A DNA stretch of 64,000 bases from Hymenobacter swuensis DY53 (GCF_000576555.1 NZ_CP007145.1:1240001-1304000); one strand, 5' to 3'; counted from the first letter of the stretch, positions 18,370 to 28,188 are shown. Numbers and translations: made by a program. Notes: generated from the sequence alone by a model not told the origin.

Positions 18370-18822
18370 TTATTTCCGGGTAGCCCCGAAGCTGAAGATA
18401 TCTGACTGGTTGTTTTTACCGGCCCGACGATACACTAGCTTGTCGGCGTTAACCCCATCGACATTGTATTCCTGGGCCGCTCCTTTATGGTCGGTAAGGT
18501 GTAGGATGCGGTTGTCGGTGCCCATCAGCATCCAGGCGCCAGCGTAAGTGGTGCCATCGGCTAGCATAGTCTGGGTATAGGTGCCGTCCGGTTTGAACTG
18601 CATGCTGTACCTGTCCTTGATGGCATCGGTGCTGGTCGTCTGGCCGGCGTTGCTAGCTTCGTTCAGCCACCAAGTAGCTATCCGGGTGAGGGCGGCCGAG
18701 GTAACCGGCTCTACCGGGGGCGGGGTGCAGCCGCAGTCAATGGGGTCCTGACAGCTGGTGAGGGCTGCTGGAGTTGCCAGGAATAGTGCGAACAGAACAG
18801 TTCGGGTAAAAAGATTCCGCAT
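18370..18822 (-). CDS. Small lipoprotein of lipocalin-like type, unknown role
   Basis: A 150-residue lipoprotein. MRNLFTRTVLFALFLATPAA is followed by the lipobox LTSC near residue 23, then a Pro/Cys-rich linker (DCGCTPPPVEP) and a small beta-rich domain with MQFKPDGTYTQT, a strand pattern common in lipocalin-like domains of Bacteroidota lipoproteins. A longer frame from 18882 would bury the signal peptide, so 18822 is preferred. No enzyme motif is seen. Probably sits in the outer membrane facing the periplasm or surface. Confidence 0.7.
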   Translation of the reverse strand: MRNLFTRTVLFALFLATPAALTSCQDPIDCGCTPPPVEPVTSAALTRIATWWLNEASNAGQTTSTDAIKDRYSMQFKPDGTYTQTMLADGTTYAGAWMLMGTDNRILHLTDHKGAAQEYNVDGVNADKLVYRRAGKNNQSDIFSFGATRK

Positions 18823-18948
18823 GTGTATAGCGTGGAATAAGTGGACGTCCCGAAGATACCCATCCATCTGCACGCGTTGCACCGGCCCGGAACATTATTT
18901 TAGAATAACGCGGTAGCGCTGTTTGTTTTGATGCGCAGGTGCATAAAA

Positions 18949-19791
18949 TTAGGGTTGCGGAATGATGAGCTGCTTTCGGTCGTAGCTGAGCACGGTGAAC
19001 ACGCCCACGCCGCCTTCCACCGTGCTTTTGATGCTGGAGGGTTGCGAAAACGGGTTACCGTTGGCGTTGCGCGCATCCTGCACCGACTGCCGAAACAGGA
19101 AGAATGGCCGGTCGAGGTGATAGAGCGTGACCAGCAGCGTGTCGCCGGGGTCGAAGCGGAAGCTGGTGCCCAGCGCAAAGCGGGTGCCGTCGTTGAGGCG
19201 GTCTTCCACGTCGTAGTCTATTTCCGCCTCATCCGAAATACTGTCGCGGTGGATTTGTAGGTAGTAGCTGTTGCCCACGCCCACCGGGTCCTGGAAGCGG
19301 GTAAGCACGTAAGCTTCGCGCCGCTCAGGTGGCAGGTCATTGAACTTGTATTCGAGTGTATCGATGGGCACGCGGGCGGGCATAGTGGCCGTACCCGTTA
19401 CGCGGCGGCCTTTGGTATCGGTTACTTCCAGCCGGAACGTGTCGCCGGGGCGGGCCACCAGGCGGCGCGTGCCGGTGTGGGTGTAGGCCTTGCGGGTAAC
19501 GGGGTTGATGCCGGGGAAAAACCGCAGCGTTTCTGTCTGGCCGTTGGCTAGGGTCAAACGCACGGTTACGTCGGTGGGTACCACGGGCTCGGGAGAGGCC
19601 AGGTAGGGCACGGTTTCGGTGACGGTCAGGCGCGGAATCTCTCCGTTTTCGAGGTAGCACTCTACGGCCAACTGGGCCGGCAGCGCCGGCAGATCCACGT
19701 CGATGTCCTGCTCCAGGTCGCAGCTTGCCAGCGGGGCCAGCAGCAGCAGCCAGCGCAAGCGGCGGAAAAAAGAAAGCCAGTTCGCAGCCAT
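18949..19791 (-). CDS. DUF4249 lipoprotein paired with TonB receptor
   Basis: A 280-residue lipoprotein: a short N-terminal hydrophobic stretch ends in LASC (Cys24), followed at once by DLEQDIDVDLP, the usual opening of DUF4249 proteins. The body is beta-rich (IPRLTVTETVPYL, RLVARPGDTFRLEVTD). DUF4249 genes nearly always follow a TonB-dependent receptor, as here with a five-base gap, so it is probably the surface partner or plug-assisting lipoprotein of that receptor. Ligand unknown. Confidence 0.88.
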   Translation of the reverse strand: MAANWLSFFRRLRWLLLLAPLASCDLEQDIDVDLPALPAQLAVECYLENGEIPRLTVTETVPYLASPEPVVPTDVTVRLTLANGQTETLRFFPGINPVTRKAYTHTGTRRLVARPGDTFRLEVTDTKGRRVTGTATMPARVPIDTLEYKFNDLPPERREAYVLTRFQDPVGVGNSYYLQIHRDSISDEAEIDYDVEDRLNDGTRFALGTSFRFDPGDTLLVTLYHLDRPFFLFRQSVQDARNANGNPFSQPSSIKSTVEGGVGVFTVLSYDRKQLIIPQP

Positions 19792-19796
19792 CAGCG

Positions 19797-22163
19797 TTAA
19801 AATTTGAAGTTGTAGGTAACGGACGGAATCACCGGAAACAGGGAAACCTGCCGGGCCCGGAAGCTCGTCACGGGCGTATCCTCGCCGCCGGCCCGCACCT
19901 GGTCGAAGTACACGAAATAGGGGTTGCGGCGGTTGTAGGCGTTGTATACGCTAAAGGTCAGATCCGACTCCGGAAACCACTTGGTCGGCTTCATCTTCCA
20001 GACCAGGCCCAGATCGAGGCGGTTGTAGGGGGCCAAGCGGTAGGAGTTACGGTCGGGATAAATGGGCACGGCCGTTAGGTTTTCGCCGTAGATGTCCTGT
20101 ACCGCAAAGCGGCCAGCGGGCAGGGTGGTGGCGTTGCCGGTGGTGTACACGAACGAGCCCGTCAGGTTCAGGCGCTCCGTGAGCTGGTGCAGCACCACCA
20201 CCGTCAGGTTGTGGCGCCGGTCGTAGTTGGGGTAGAACACGCGGCCGTTGTTGATGCCGCTGGTACCGCGCTGGGGCAGAAACTGCCGCTTGCTCCAGCT
20301 CAGGGTGTAGCCGATCCAGCCGGTGGTGCGGCCGGTTTTCTTCTCCAGGTACACCTCACTGCCGTACGCCCAGCCCTTGCCAAACAGGAATTCTGAGTCG
20401 AGGTCAGGATTCACAAATAGCTGCGCGCCATCCTTGAAATCGACCTGGTTCTGGGACCATTTGTAGTACAGTTCGTTGCTGAGCAGGTACTTGCCCTCGC
20501 CCAGCAGAAAGCTCACGCCCGTGGCCACCTGCTGTGAGCGTTGCGGCTTCACCGACAGCCGCGACGGATACCAGATATCCGTGGGCAAGGTGGCTCCCGA
20601 GTTCGTGACCAAGTGCACGTACTGGTACATCAATGCGTAGCTGGCCTTCAAAGAGGTTACCGGCGAGAGAGAATAGCGGGCGGCGCCCCGGGGCTCTAGG
20701 CCCACGTAGCCGTTGCTGCCGCTACGGAAACCCGTCAGGCGCAGGCCGTATTCCAGCTGCCACTTCTCGGAGGGCCGGAAGTTGTCGGAGGCGTACAAAG
20801 CGCCTTCTATGCCGGTGTAGCCTACCGTGGAGCCAATATTGAGGCTGCCGTCGCCGGAGCCGGCCTGCAAACGGCCCACCCCGAAATCGTGGTGCGTGGC
20901 CTGAATGCCAAGCTTCAGCGCGTGCCGCTCGTTGGGGGTGTAGTCGAGGTCGGAGCGGAGCGAGTAGTCGCGGATGTTGGAGCCCAGGTTAAAGCTGAAC
21001 TGGTCGAGCTTATTGGAAACCTGATATTGGTAATCGGTGAACGAGGCCGTGGTATTCAGGTACAGCCGCGGGTTGAACACGTGGTTCCAGCGCGCCGCCG
21101 CCACCGAATTGCCCCAGGAAAACCCGAAGTCAAAGCCGCCCTGCGAGTTGAAGCCGAACTTGTCGCGCCCGTAGTAGCCGCTCAGAAACACCTGGTCCTT
21201 GGGCCCAAGCGTGTAGTTCGCTTTGGCGTTGAAGTCGTAGAAGTAATAGTCGGGAATGGGGTTGTAGTCGGGGTTGTCTTCGCTCAGGCGGTTTATCTGG
21301 CGCGTGAACACATCGAAGTACGTGCGCCGGCCCGAAACCAGAAAGGAGCCCTTGGCCGGCTCCTTGCCCGCGCGCTTGCCCAGCGGCCCTTCCACCGTCA
21401 GGCGCGACGAAATCAGGCCTAGGCCGCCGCTGACGCCCAGCTTTTCGCGGTTGCCCTCGCGCATCTTCACGTCAATTACCGACGAAAGCCGGCCACCGTA
21501 CTGCGCCGGAAAGCCGCCCTTGTACAAATCCACCGACTGCACGGCATCGGGGTTAAACACCGAAAACAGCCCGAACAGGTGACTCGGGTTATACACCAAG
21601 GCGTCATCCACCAGCACCAGGTTCTGGTCGGAGGAGCCGCCGCGCACGAACAGGCCGGAGGTACCCTCTCCTCCATTCTGCACGCCGGGCTTTAGTTGCA
21701 GAGTTTTGAGGATGTCCACCTCTCCGAACAGGGCGGGCAGCAGCTTGGCCTCGCGGGCCGTGAGGCGCTCCACGCTCATCTGGGGGGTGCGCAGCTTTTC
21801 TTCCAGGGTACCGGTGCCCTCAATCACCACTTCGCCCAACTCATTGCCGGCGGAGGCCAGCGGCACACTCAGGCGCTGGTTGCGGGTCAGGTTCACGTCA
21901 CGGGTTTGCGTGGTGTATCCAATAAAGGAGATGACCAGCTGATGGCGGCCGGCGGGCAGCGTGAGCGAGAAAGCCCCGGCGGCATCGGTGCTGGTGCCCA
22001 GCCCCAGGGCCGGCACGGCCACGGTAGCGCCGGGTAGTGGTGCGCCATCGGCTGCGGCCCGAATGGTGCCCGTAAGCGTATGGCGGACCTGCGCCTGCAC
22101 CGAGTGAGGCAGGCCAGCGCCCAGCGCCCCAAGAAGTAGTAAACCAGTGAACCGGAGCGTCAT
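19797..22163 (-). CDS. TonB-dependent receptor with carboxypeptidase-like N-domain
   Basis: A 788-residue outer-membrane receptor. Signal peptide at 1-24 (SVQAQ), a CarboxypepD_reg-like domain (about 28-110; GTIRAAADGAPLPGATV), a plug domain (about 125-230; LKPGVQNGGEGTSGLFVRGG) and a beta-barrel that ends with the terminal aromatic-type strand PSVTYNFKF. It lacks the FecA-type signalling domain. At 788 residues it is shorter than SusC proteins, and the pairing with DUF4249 instead of SusD marks the class whose substrates are mostly unknown. A TACCTTTA at 22186-22193 may be its -7 box. Confidence 0.93.
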   Translation of the reverse strand: MTLRFTGLLLLGALGAGLPHSVQAQVRHTLTGTIRAAADGAPLPGATVAVPALGLGTSTDAAGAFSLTLPAGRHQLVISFIGYTTQTRDVNLTRNQRLSVPLASAGNELGEVVIEGTGTLEEKLRTPQMSVERLTAREAKLLPALFGEVDILKTLQLKPGVQNGGEGTSGLFVRGGSSDQNLVLVDDALVYNPSHLFGLFSVFNPDAVQSVDLYKGGFPAQYGGRLSSVIDVKMREGNREKLGVSGGLGLISSRLTVEGPLGKRAGKEPAKGSFLVSGRRTYFDVFTRQINRLSEDNPDYNPIPDYYFYDFNAKANYTLGPKDQVFLSGYYGRDKFGFNSQGGFDFGFSWGNSVAAARWNHVFNPRLYLNTTASFTDYQYQVSNKLDQFSFNLGSNIRDYSLRSDLDYTPNERHALKLGIQATHHDFGVGRLQAGSGDGSLNIGSTVGYTGIEGALYASDNFRPSEKWQLEYGLRLTGFRSGSNGYVGLEPRGAARYSLSPVTSLKASYALMYQYVHLVTNSGATLPTDIWYPSRLSVKPQRSQQVATGVSFLLGEGKYLLSNELYYKWSQNQVDFKDGAQLFVNPDLDSEFLFGKGWAYGSEVYLEKKTGRTTGWIGYTLSWSKRQFLPQRGTSGINNGRVFYPNYDRRHNLTVVVLHQLTERLNLTGSFVYTTGNATTLPAGRFAVQDIYGENLTAVPIYPDRNSYRLAPYNRLDLGLVWKMKPTKWFPESDLTFSVYNAYNRRNPYFVYFDQVRAGGEDTPVTSFRARQVSLFPVIPSVTYNFKF

Positions 22164-22251
22164 TCAGAGCGAGTTGCGTGAGCGGTAAAGGTACGTGCCC
22201 CGCTCTCAACCGACGGCCCGGCCCGGAAGTTTGCCGCGCCGGCCGCGTTGG

Positions 22252-22560
22252 CTATCCTTGTACGCCCTGCACTACCTGGCTGATCTGGGCAGCCGAAACC
22301 ACACCTGCCTGCCGCCACACCGGCTGGCCTTTATGAAACAGAATCAACGTTGGAATACTCTGCACGCGGAACTGCTGAGCGGCAGCCTGGTTACGGTCCA
22401 CGTCAATCTTGATGACTTTGAGTTTGCCCTGGTGCTGGCTGGCCACCTGCTCCAAAATAGGAGCCATGGTTTTGCAGGGGCCGCACCAGTCGGCATAAAA
22501 ATCGACGAGAACCGGCATGCCAGGGCTGCTAATGAGTTCGGAAAATGATTTCTTAGGCAT
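22252..22560 (-). CDS. trxA: Thioredoxin
   Basis: A 102-residue cytosolic thioredoxin with the active site WCGPC (Cys26, Cys29) and the cis-proline in SIPTLILF. Length and motif order are standard. A longer frame upstream exists but the ATG at 22560 gives the normal N-terminus. A promoter-like TACCTTGT is about ten bases before the start. It ends 88 bases before the receptor gene, both on the minus strand, with no sign of co-regulation. Confidence 0.93.
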   Translation of the reverse strand: MPKKSFSELISSPGMPVLVDFYADWCGPCKTMAPILEQVASQHQGKLKVIKIDVDRNQAAAQQFRVQSIPTLILFHKGQPVWRQAGVVSAAQISQVVQGVQG

Positions 22561-22662
22561 GATAACAAGGTAAAAAGCGGCTCGCGCTCCCGATGAAACA
22601 GTGAGCTGTATACGTGGGCAATGCGCCGACGGTATGGCAACTTGCTGCGGCCAAAACACAAA

Positions 22663-22690
22663 AAAGCCCAGTGCTGCAACACTGGGCTTT
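22663..22690 (-). terminator. Terminator of the gene at 22724
   Basis: AAAGCCCAGTG at 22663-22673 pairs perfectly with 22680-22690 and is followed on the minus strand by a T run from the A stretch at 22656-22665. Confidence 0.88.
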
Positions 22691-22723
22691 CGCTTGTGGG
22701 TGAGTGTGGGTGAAAAGAGGAGG

Positions 22724-23164
22724 TTAGTTCTTGCCCACCAAGGTAACATCATTTGCGACTTCAGAAAAGCCAAAGCGCCCGCCAACAACTTTTTTTCCAC
22801 CAACCTGGCACTCCCAGGTATAGCGGCCGGGCTGGGCTTTGCCTGCTTCGCCCCGCTCAGTTTTGAAGTAGTCAGCTTCGGAGGCTTCGGATGGGAAGAC
22901 AACATCTATTCCGTTCTGACCTTTGGGGACTTGCTTTGTCAGTGTGTATTCTTTACCGGTATCCTGATTGATAACCAGAAACTTAGCAGTGAAGCCGCCG
23001 AGCTGGCCAAACTTGTCCATTACCCCAATCTTGACATAGGCATCCGTAGATACCAGCCAAGTTTGGGCCTGAGCCTGCTTGGGCGAAAAAACTACCAGCG
23101 CCAGCAACAGGCCTGCAGTCTGCAGAAGGCGGCGGAGTGAGAGAGCAGGAGTAGAAACGCGCAT
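22724..23164 (-). CDS. Secreted protein of unknown function
   Basis: A 146-residue exported protein; the first 33 residues carry a basic start, a hydrophobic core and an AQAQ cleavage site. The mature part holds WLVSTDAYVKIGVMDKFG and ends VANDVTLVGKN; it is polar, beta-rich and has no known motif. It stands alone between a promoter of good quality (23272-23304) and a terminator, so it is an independent, probably well expressed gene. I do not recognise a family. Confidence 0.7.
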   Translation of the reverse strand: MRVSTPALSLRRLLQTAGLLLALVVFSPKQAQAQTWLVSTDAYVKIGVMDKFGQLGGFTAKFLVINQDTGKEYTLTKQVPKGQNGIDVVFPSEASEADYFKTERGEAGKAQPGRYTWECQVGGKKVVGGRFGFSEVANDVTLVGKN

Positions 23165-23271
23165 AGAAGAGTGATAAGAGAGTGAAAAAACTCGTTTTGG
23201 GGGAGTTGCAGAGAAGAAGAAAGATGCGGATTTGCTGGTCCGTCACAAGTCCATACAGCTGAGGCGCAATC

Positions 23272-23304
23272 AAATATAAATGATATCTGTCAGCTCCAAC
23301 AAAA
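23272..23304 (-). promoter_or_regulatory. Promoter with both Bacteroidota boxes
   Basis: On the minus strand TTTG (23301-23304) is followed after 21 bases by TATATTTG (23272-23279), matching TTTG-n19-21-TAnnTTTG. It would start the gene at 23164 with about 100 bases of leader. Confidence 0.65.
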
Positions 23305-23576
23305 TTTTGGCCTTTATTTTATCAATACAGCAACCGTAGGCCAATTAACTGAATGTTATCAGAAAGTAAAGAGTAGATCAGATAATTGTGCGCAAAAAAA
23401 TAACTGGGGATACCCGGGCGGAGTGCAACTGTTGCTGGCACGTGCCGTGACTGGCGGAGGAGGTAGCGGGGGCTGCCGGGCAACAGTAGCAGCGCGCCTG
23501 AGCAGCAGCCTTGCGTAAACAGTACAGGTAACTACCGGGGCTGCTGCCGGAATGCGGGTAACGGTGCCCGGGCATG
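23305..23576. other. Intergenic stretch with no gene seen
   Basis: The left part (to about 23400) is AT-rich, in keeping with a divergent promoter zone, and the right part is GC-rich. Open frames here continue antisense into the next gene and have no protein-like character. Confidence 0.5.
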
Positions 23577-23584
23577 TAGCTTTG
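23577..23584 (+). promoter_or_regulatory. -7 box for the gene at 23607
   Basis: TAGCTTTG is a full match to TAnnTTTG and lies 22 bases before the ATG, so the leader would be very short. No -33 box is evident. Confidence 0.5.
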
Positions 23585-23606
23585 CATTGCCTTTCTATGC
23601 CTCTTT

Positions 23607-24686
23607 ATGCCCGCAAAACACTTCATTCCTTTTCGCCAGCTGCGGCGGCAGCCTGCCATCGTAGTTGACAGTACCAGCCTGGGAGCCAGCCTCACGCTGG
23701 CCCACTGGCGCGGGGCTGCCACCCCCGAGCCGTTGCGCGACGACACCAGTGCCGGCTCGGTACTGCGGGCTTTGCACCACCCCGACACGCCCGGCCTGGA
23801 AGCCGCTGCCGTGACGGCCAATCATTTTGATATTGATGGTTTTGTGGGCGTATGGGCTTTGCTGAACCCGGAACTGGCCCGGCAGCACGAGCCACTGCTG
23901 CGCCTAATAGCCACGCTGGGGGACTTCCGCGAAATTGACTGGCAGAATCCTCTGGCCGACCACGCCCTGCGGGTAGTATGCTGGCTGAATGCCGAGGAAA
24001 AAGCCCGATTTTATGAGCCCTTCGGAGCCCCGGCTCGGCGGCGGCGCGAGGAGGAGGCTTCAGTGGAGAAGTTCACCTGGTTTCTGCCGCGCTTCGCGGC
24101 AGTGATGACCCAGCCGGAAACAGTTCGCGCCGTCTGGGGGCCGGAATACACGCGGATAAAACAAGGAGTGGCCGTTATGCAGAGTGCAGCTACAACTGTG
24201 CGGCAGTACCCGGAGATTGGGTTGACGGTGGTACGCACACCGGGGCCGCTGCCGTATTACGCCTTGTTCAGCCCCAGCATCGGGGCCGATATGGTGTTGA
24301 GCCTTTACGACGGCAACCGGTACGAATTCGAGTACAAATACACCACCTGGGTTGACCTGGAAAGCCGCCCTACGCTGCCCCGCCTGGCCCTGGATGCTCT
24401 TACAAGACGCCTGAACGAGTTGGAGCTCCCCAGCCGCCGTTGGACTTTTGATGGTATTACGGATACTGGTCCGCTGCTGCGCCTGAGCAGCAAAAGCCTT
24501 ACCAAAGTGCAGCGCTACGCCGACCCCGACCAACGTCCTATGTATCCTTCTTCTATTTCGGTGGAGCAACTGGAGCAGGAAATAGTGGCGTTTTTTCGGG
24601 CGGGTTACGCTGACATCGAGCCCCGGCGTTACTGGAGTTGGGCAGAAATCCGGGAGGCTGGTAAACGTGTTCTACCAACTGAGTAA
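23607..24686 (+). CDS. DUF6687-like protein with a DHH-type motif
   Basis: A 359-residue cytosolic protein. Near residue 72 it carries NHFDIDGFVGVWALLNPE, which is close to the Asp-His-Asp metal site of DHH phosphoesterases, and it begins with a strand (AIVVDSTSLG) as those enzymes do. A family named DUF6687 has this look by my memory. The C-terminal part includes LPYYALFSPSIGADMVLSLYDGNRYE. A metal-dependent phosphoesterase role is an inference from one motif; the later DHHA1 signature was not found. It stands alone. Confidence 0.6.
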   Translation: MPAKHFIPFRQLRRQPAIVVDSTSLGASLTLAHWRGAATPEPLRDDTSAGSVLRALHHPDTPGLEAAAVTANHFDIDGFVGVWALLNPELARQHEPLLRLIATLGDFREIDWQNPLADHALRVVCWLNAEEKARFYEPFGAPARRRREEEASVEKFTWFLPRFAAVMTQPETVRAVWGPEYTRIKQGVAVMQSAATTVRQYPEIGLTVVRTPGPLPYYALFSPSIGADMVLSLYDGNRYEFEYKYTTWVDLESRPTLPRLALDALTRRLNELELPSRRWTFDGITDTGPLLRLSSKSLTKVQRYADPDQRPMYPSSISVEQLEQEIVAFFRAGYADIEPRRYWSWAEIREAGKRVLPTE

Positions 24687-24753
24687 TGTATCAGGCCCCT
24701 GATGCTGCCTAGGCAAGCTGATATAGTAGATGCTCTGCTTGCTTAAGCTGTCT

Positions 24754-27700
24754 TCATATCTCTTCCCCGAAGCCAACCACCCGTAGCGAACTGACGCCCC
24801 CGGCTTCTTTGCGCACGTTGATCTGGGTGGTGACGCGCTCTTTCAGGGCCTCGACATGGGAAATGATGCCAATGGTTTTGCCGGTGCCCTGCAGCATTTC
24901 CAGGGCCGAGAGGGCAACTTCCAGCGTATCGGGGTCGAGCGTACCGAATCCCTCATCAATGAACAGGGTATCAATCTGGGTGCGGCGGCCGGCCAGCTCC
25001 GAGAGGCCCAGGGCCAACGCCAGACTCACCAGAAAACTCTCCCCGCCCGACAGCGAGTTCATGGAGCGGGTAGCCCCGGCCTGATATTCGTCCTGAATCA
25101 GCAGGTCGAGGTGCTGCTCGGGGTTGCGCAGAATGCGGTACCGGTCGGTGAAGCGGTGCAGGTGGCGGTTGGCCAGATCCACGAGGCGGGCCAGGGTGAG
25201 GCCCTGGGCAAACTCACTGAATTTTTTGCCATCGGCGGAGCCGATAAGTTCGGCCAGCTGCCGCCAGCGCCGGGCTTCCTGCTGCTGCTTTTCCAGCTCC
25301 AGCACCAACGCCGCGTGCCGCTGCTGGCCCGCTAGGTGGGTATTTAGGCGCTCCTGCCGCTGCCCCAACTGTTGGTTGAGCGTGGCCACCTGCTGCTGCC
25401 CGGTGCTGAGATGGTGGTCGAGGACTTCGAGGGGCTCGGGGGTGAGGGCCCGGGCCTCCTCGTGGGCCAGCTCCTGCCGGGTTTCCTGGTGCGTACGCTC
25501 GGCCAGTGCCGTTTCCTGCTCGTGGTGCAGCAACTGCTGCTGGAGTGCGGCGGCTTCCGGCTCGGGCAAAAGCAACGTGGGCAACATGGCTGGGTCAGGG
25601 GTGAGGCCGGCATGGCGCAGGTTTTCCGCCAGGGCGGCGTGGCGGGTTTCGTGAGCCATTTGCTGCTGCCTAGCATCCTGTTCGCGCTGTTGGAGCTGGT
25701 CGGTAGCTACGGTCAGGGCCGTATCGTGCTGCTGAAATTGCTGGTCGGCCTGTTGCCGGGCCTGATCGGTGCGGCGCATGGCATCCTGCAGCTGCTGCCG
25801 CACCTGGGCCACGTCGGATTCGGCCAGTAGCTCCCGGCGTTGCTGCTGCTGGTGCTGAATGGCCTCGTGGTCGGTTTTCAGCTCCGCGAGCCGCTTCGTA
25901 AGCCACTGCTGCAACTCGTCGCGGCGTTGAGCGGCGGCTTTGGTCCGCTCTTCGTTCAGGCCCAACTCCCGTTCCAGCTTCTCGGCCTGCTGCTGCCGCT
26001 GGCGAAAATCTGCGCCGGCGGCGTCCAGTTCCCGCACCAGCGCCGGTCCGTTTTCGCCCGAAAATTCCAGCCCGAACGATTGCAACAGACTGGTGATGAT
26101 TTCCCGGATTTTGGGCATCTGCTCCCGAGAGTCCTGGAGGCGCAGAGTGTTGCGCTCCAACTCCGCCCGCAACTGCTGTTGCTGCTGCCGCGCGTTGTGC
26201 TGGTCGGCCTCGGCTCTGGTCTGGGTCAGGTGAGCCTGCTGCTGCTGCTGCTCCAGCGTACGAAGCTCCTGCACCAGCGCGCGTATGGTGGCCGGAATGG
26301 TCGTTTCTTCTTCCTCGGAAAACCAGCGCAGCACCGGTGTTTCGGTGGGCAGATGTGGCGTAGTATCGGTTTCCAGTAGTCCGCTGATGCTGGCCAGTCG
26401 ATTAACGCGGCCTTTCAGGGCAACCGTCTGGCGGGTCAGTTCCTGCTCCCGTTCCTGGTCGCGGTGTACCGAGTCGGCACTGATGCCCAGTACGCCGGCC
26501 GCGTACGGATGCTCCTGGGCTCCGCACAGCGGACACGGTTCACCGACGGTGAGATGATGCCGCGCCTCTTCGTGGGTGAGAATGAGCTGGTGCGCGTGTG
26601 TGAGCCGGCGCGAGTCCTGCAGGGCGGCATCCAGCGCGGCTTCCTCGCGGTGCAGCCGTGCCACATGGTGACTCAACTGCTGCTGCCACTGCCGGCGCGT
26701 AGCGGTAGCCGCCGCCAGCTGCCCGGTAATAGCCGCCAGCTGGGCGTGGGTATCGTGCAGTTGTTGGGTGCTGGCCGTTTCTGTAGCGGTAGCCGCTGCC
26801 AGCTGCTGCTGGCGGATGGTCAGGCTTTGCTCCAGCTCCGCTACTTCCGTCTGAATGTGCTGCCAGTCCTGGAGGTAGCCTGTGAGTGGGGGCAAGGCCT
26901 CGGCAACTCCACCCAGCACGGCCCAGCGCGTGAGCCAGACACGCAGCTCATGCGCCTGCTGCTGCTGAAGCTGCGTCTGGCCGGCGGCTTCGGCGGCCTC
27001 CCGGTTCTGCTCCTTCCACTGCGCGTTACGTTCCTGATATTCCTGTTTTCCTGCGTCAAGTCTTTGCTGGGCGGCGGCAATGGCCTGGTCCAGCAGTTCC
27101 GCTTCCCGCAGCTTAGGCTCCTGCTGCTGCTGGGCAGCTACGGCCTGCTCATGGGCCAGCCGGGCGGTGGTGCGGGTAGCGTCGGCGGTGGCGCGCTGCG
27201 CCGTGAGCTGCGGCAGCTGTTTCTGGAGCCGCGCTACTTCTTGTCGTAGGTGAGCGAACTGCTCCTCGGCCTGACGCAACAGCGCGTATTCGGTGGCAAA
27301 GGGAGCCGCCTGCTGATGCAGGGCCAGCCGCTGGCGCAGCGGAATCAGCGGCTCGGCCTGGGCTACCAGCTCCTGCTGCCGTTCCCGGGTAGTCTGTTCC
27401 CGCAGCCGCAGCTCCTGCAGGCGCAGCTGCCACTGCCGGGCTTCCCGCCACTGTTCCTGGGCCGCCGTGGCTTGAGCGAGCTGGGTGTTGAGGGTCTGTA
27501 GCTCCGCTTCCAGATAGGCGACTTCCTCAGGGGAAAGTAACGTTACGCCCTCCAGGCCCTGGCGCAGCTGCTCTACCAGCTGGGTTTGTTGCTTGGCCTG
27601 CTCGAAGGCCGCCCGCGAGATGTCGGAGTATTTGCGGGTGTCGGTAATCTTTTCCAGGAGCTGGGCCCGCTCCCCGGCGGGGGCTTTCAGGAAGCGGGTG

Positions 27701-28188
27701 AAGTCGCCCTGGGCCAGCAGCACGGAGCGCAGAAACTGCTTGTACTCCAACCCGCTCAGCTCGGCCACTTTCGCGGGAACCTTCGACTTATAGGTTTCGA
27801 GGAAGCTCCAGCTTTCGGTGCCATCGGCCGCCACCTGCCGCTCGCTCAGCTCCATTTTAGAGTCCTGAAGCGGGTTTTCTGCCTTGCGGCGGCCCCGGTG
27901 CTGCCCCCACTTGCTGCGGAACTGCCGGCCGTTCACCTCAAACTCCACTTCGGCCCAGCTCTCCCCGGTGCCGTGGCTCATCACGTGCTCGGGGCCGCTG
28001 GTTTCGTGGCGGGGCACTTGGCCGTAGAGGGCCAGCGTAATGGCGTCGAGAATGGTAGTTTTGCCCGCGCCGGTAGCACCCGTTATGGCAAAGAGCCCGG
28101 CATCGGCCAATGGCGAAAGGCTGAAGTCAACGGCATGCTCTCCACGTAAGGAATTGAGGTTGAGAAAACGGACGCGGAGAATTTTCAT
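24754..28188 (-). CDS. sbcC: SbcC nuclease-complex ATPase
   Basis: A 1144-residue SMC-like ATPase that, with SbcD, opens and trims hairpins and protein-blocked DNA ends. Walker A GATGAGKTT lies near residue 37-45, the zinc hook CPLC is at Cys552-Cys555 in the middle of two long Gln-rich coiled coils, and the C-terminal lobe has LSGGESFLVSLALALGLSEL and Walker B LFIDEGFGTLD. The start MKILRVRF at 28188 is preferred to an upstream ATG. sbcD is 9 kb away (37002-38231), on the same strand but separated, not in the usual sbcDC operon. Confidence 0.95.
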   Translation of the reverse strand: MKILRVRFLNLNSLRGEHAVDFSLSPLADAGLFAITGATGAGKTTILDAITLALYGQVPRHETSGPEHVMSHGTGESWAEVEFEVNGRQFRSKWGQHRGRRKAENPLQDSKMELSERQVAADGTESWSFLETYKSKVPAKVAELSGLEYKQFLRSVLLAQGDFTRFLKAPAGERAQLLEKITDTRKYSDISRAAFEQAKQQTQLVEQLRQGLEGVTLLSPEEVAYLEAELQTLNTQLAQATAAQEQWREARQWQLRLQELRLREQTTRERQQELVAQAEPLIPLRQRLALHQQAAPFATEYALLRQAEEQFAHLRQEVARLQKQLPQLTAQRATADATRTTARLAHEQAVAAQQQQEPKLREAELLDQAIAAAQQRLDAGKQEYQERNAQWKEQNREAAEAAGQTQLQQQQAHELRVWLTRWAVLGGVAEALPPLTGYLQDWQHIQTEVAELEQSLTIRQQQLAAATATETASTQQLHDTHAQLAAITGQLAAATATRRQWQQQLSHHVARLHREEAALDAALQDSRRLTHAHQLILTHEEARHHLTVGEPCPLCGAQEHPYAAGVLGISADSVHRDQEREQELTRQTVALKGRVNRLASISGLLETDTTPHLPTETPVLRWFSEEEETTIPATIRALVQELRTLEQQQQQAHLTQTRAEADQHNARQQQQQLRAELERNTLRLQDSREQMPKIREIITSLLQSFGLEFSGENGPALVRELDAAGADFRQRQQQAEKLERELGLNEERTKAAAQRRDELQQWLTKRLAELKTDHEAIQHQQQQRRELLAESDVAQVRQQLQDAMRRTDQARQQADQQFQQHDTALTVATDQLQQREQDARQQQMAHETRHAALAENLRHAGLTPDPAMLPTLLLPEPEAAALQQQLLHHEQETALAERTHQETRQELAHEEARALTPEPLEVLDHHLSTGQQQVATLNQQLGQRQERLNTHLAGQQRHAALVLELEKQQQEARRWRQLAELIGSADGKKFSEFAQGLTLARLVDLANRHLHRFTDRYRILRNPEQHLDLLIQDEYQAGATRSMNSLSGGESFLVSLALALGLSELAGRRTQIDTLFIDEGFGTLDPDTLEVALSALEMLQGTGKTIGIISHVEALKERVTTQINVRKEAGGVSSLRVVGFGEEI

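Noticed and set aside
23378..23821. 147-codon minus frame before and within the DUF6687-like gene
   Set aside because: Antisense to a gene with a protein-like sequence and its own -7 box; no family.
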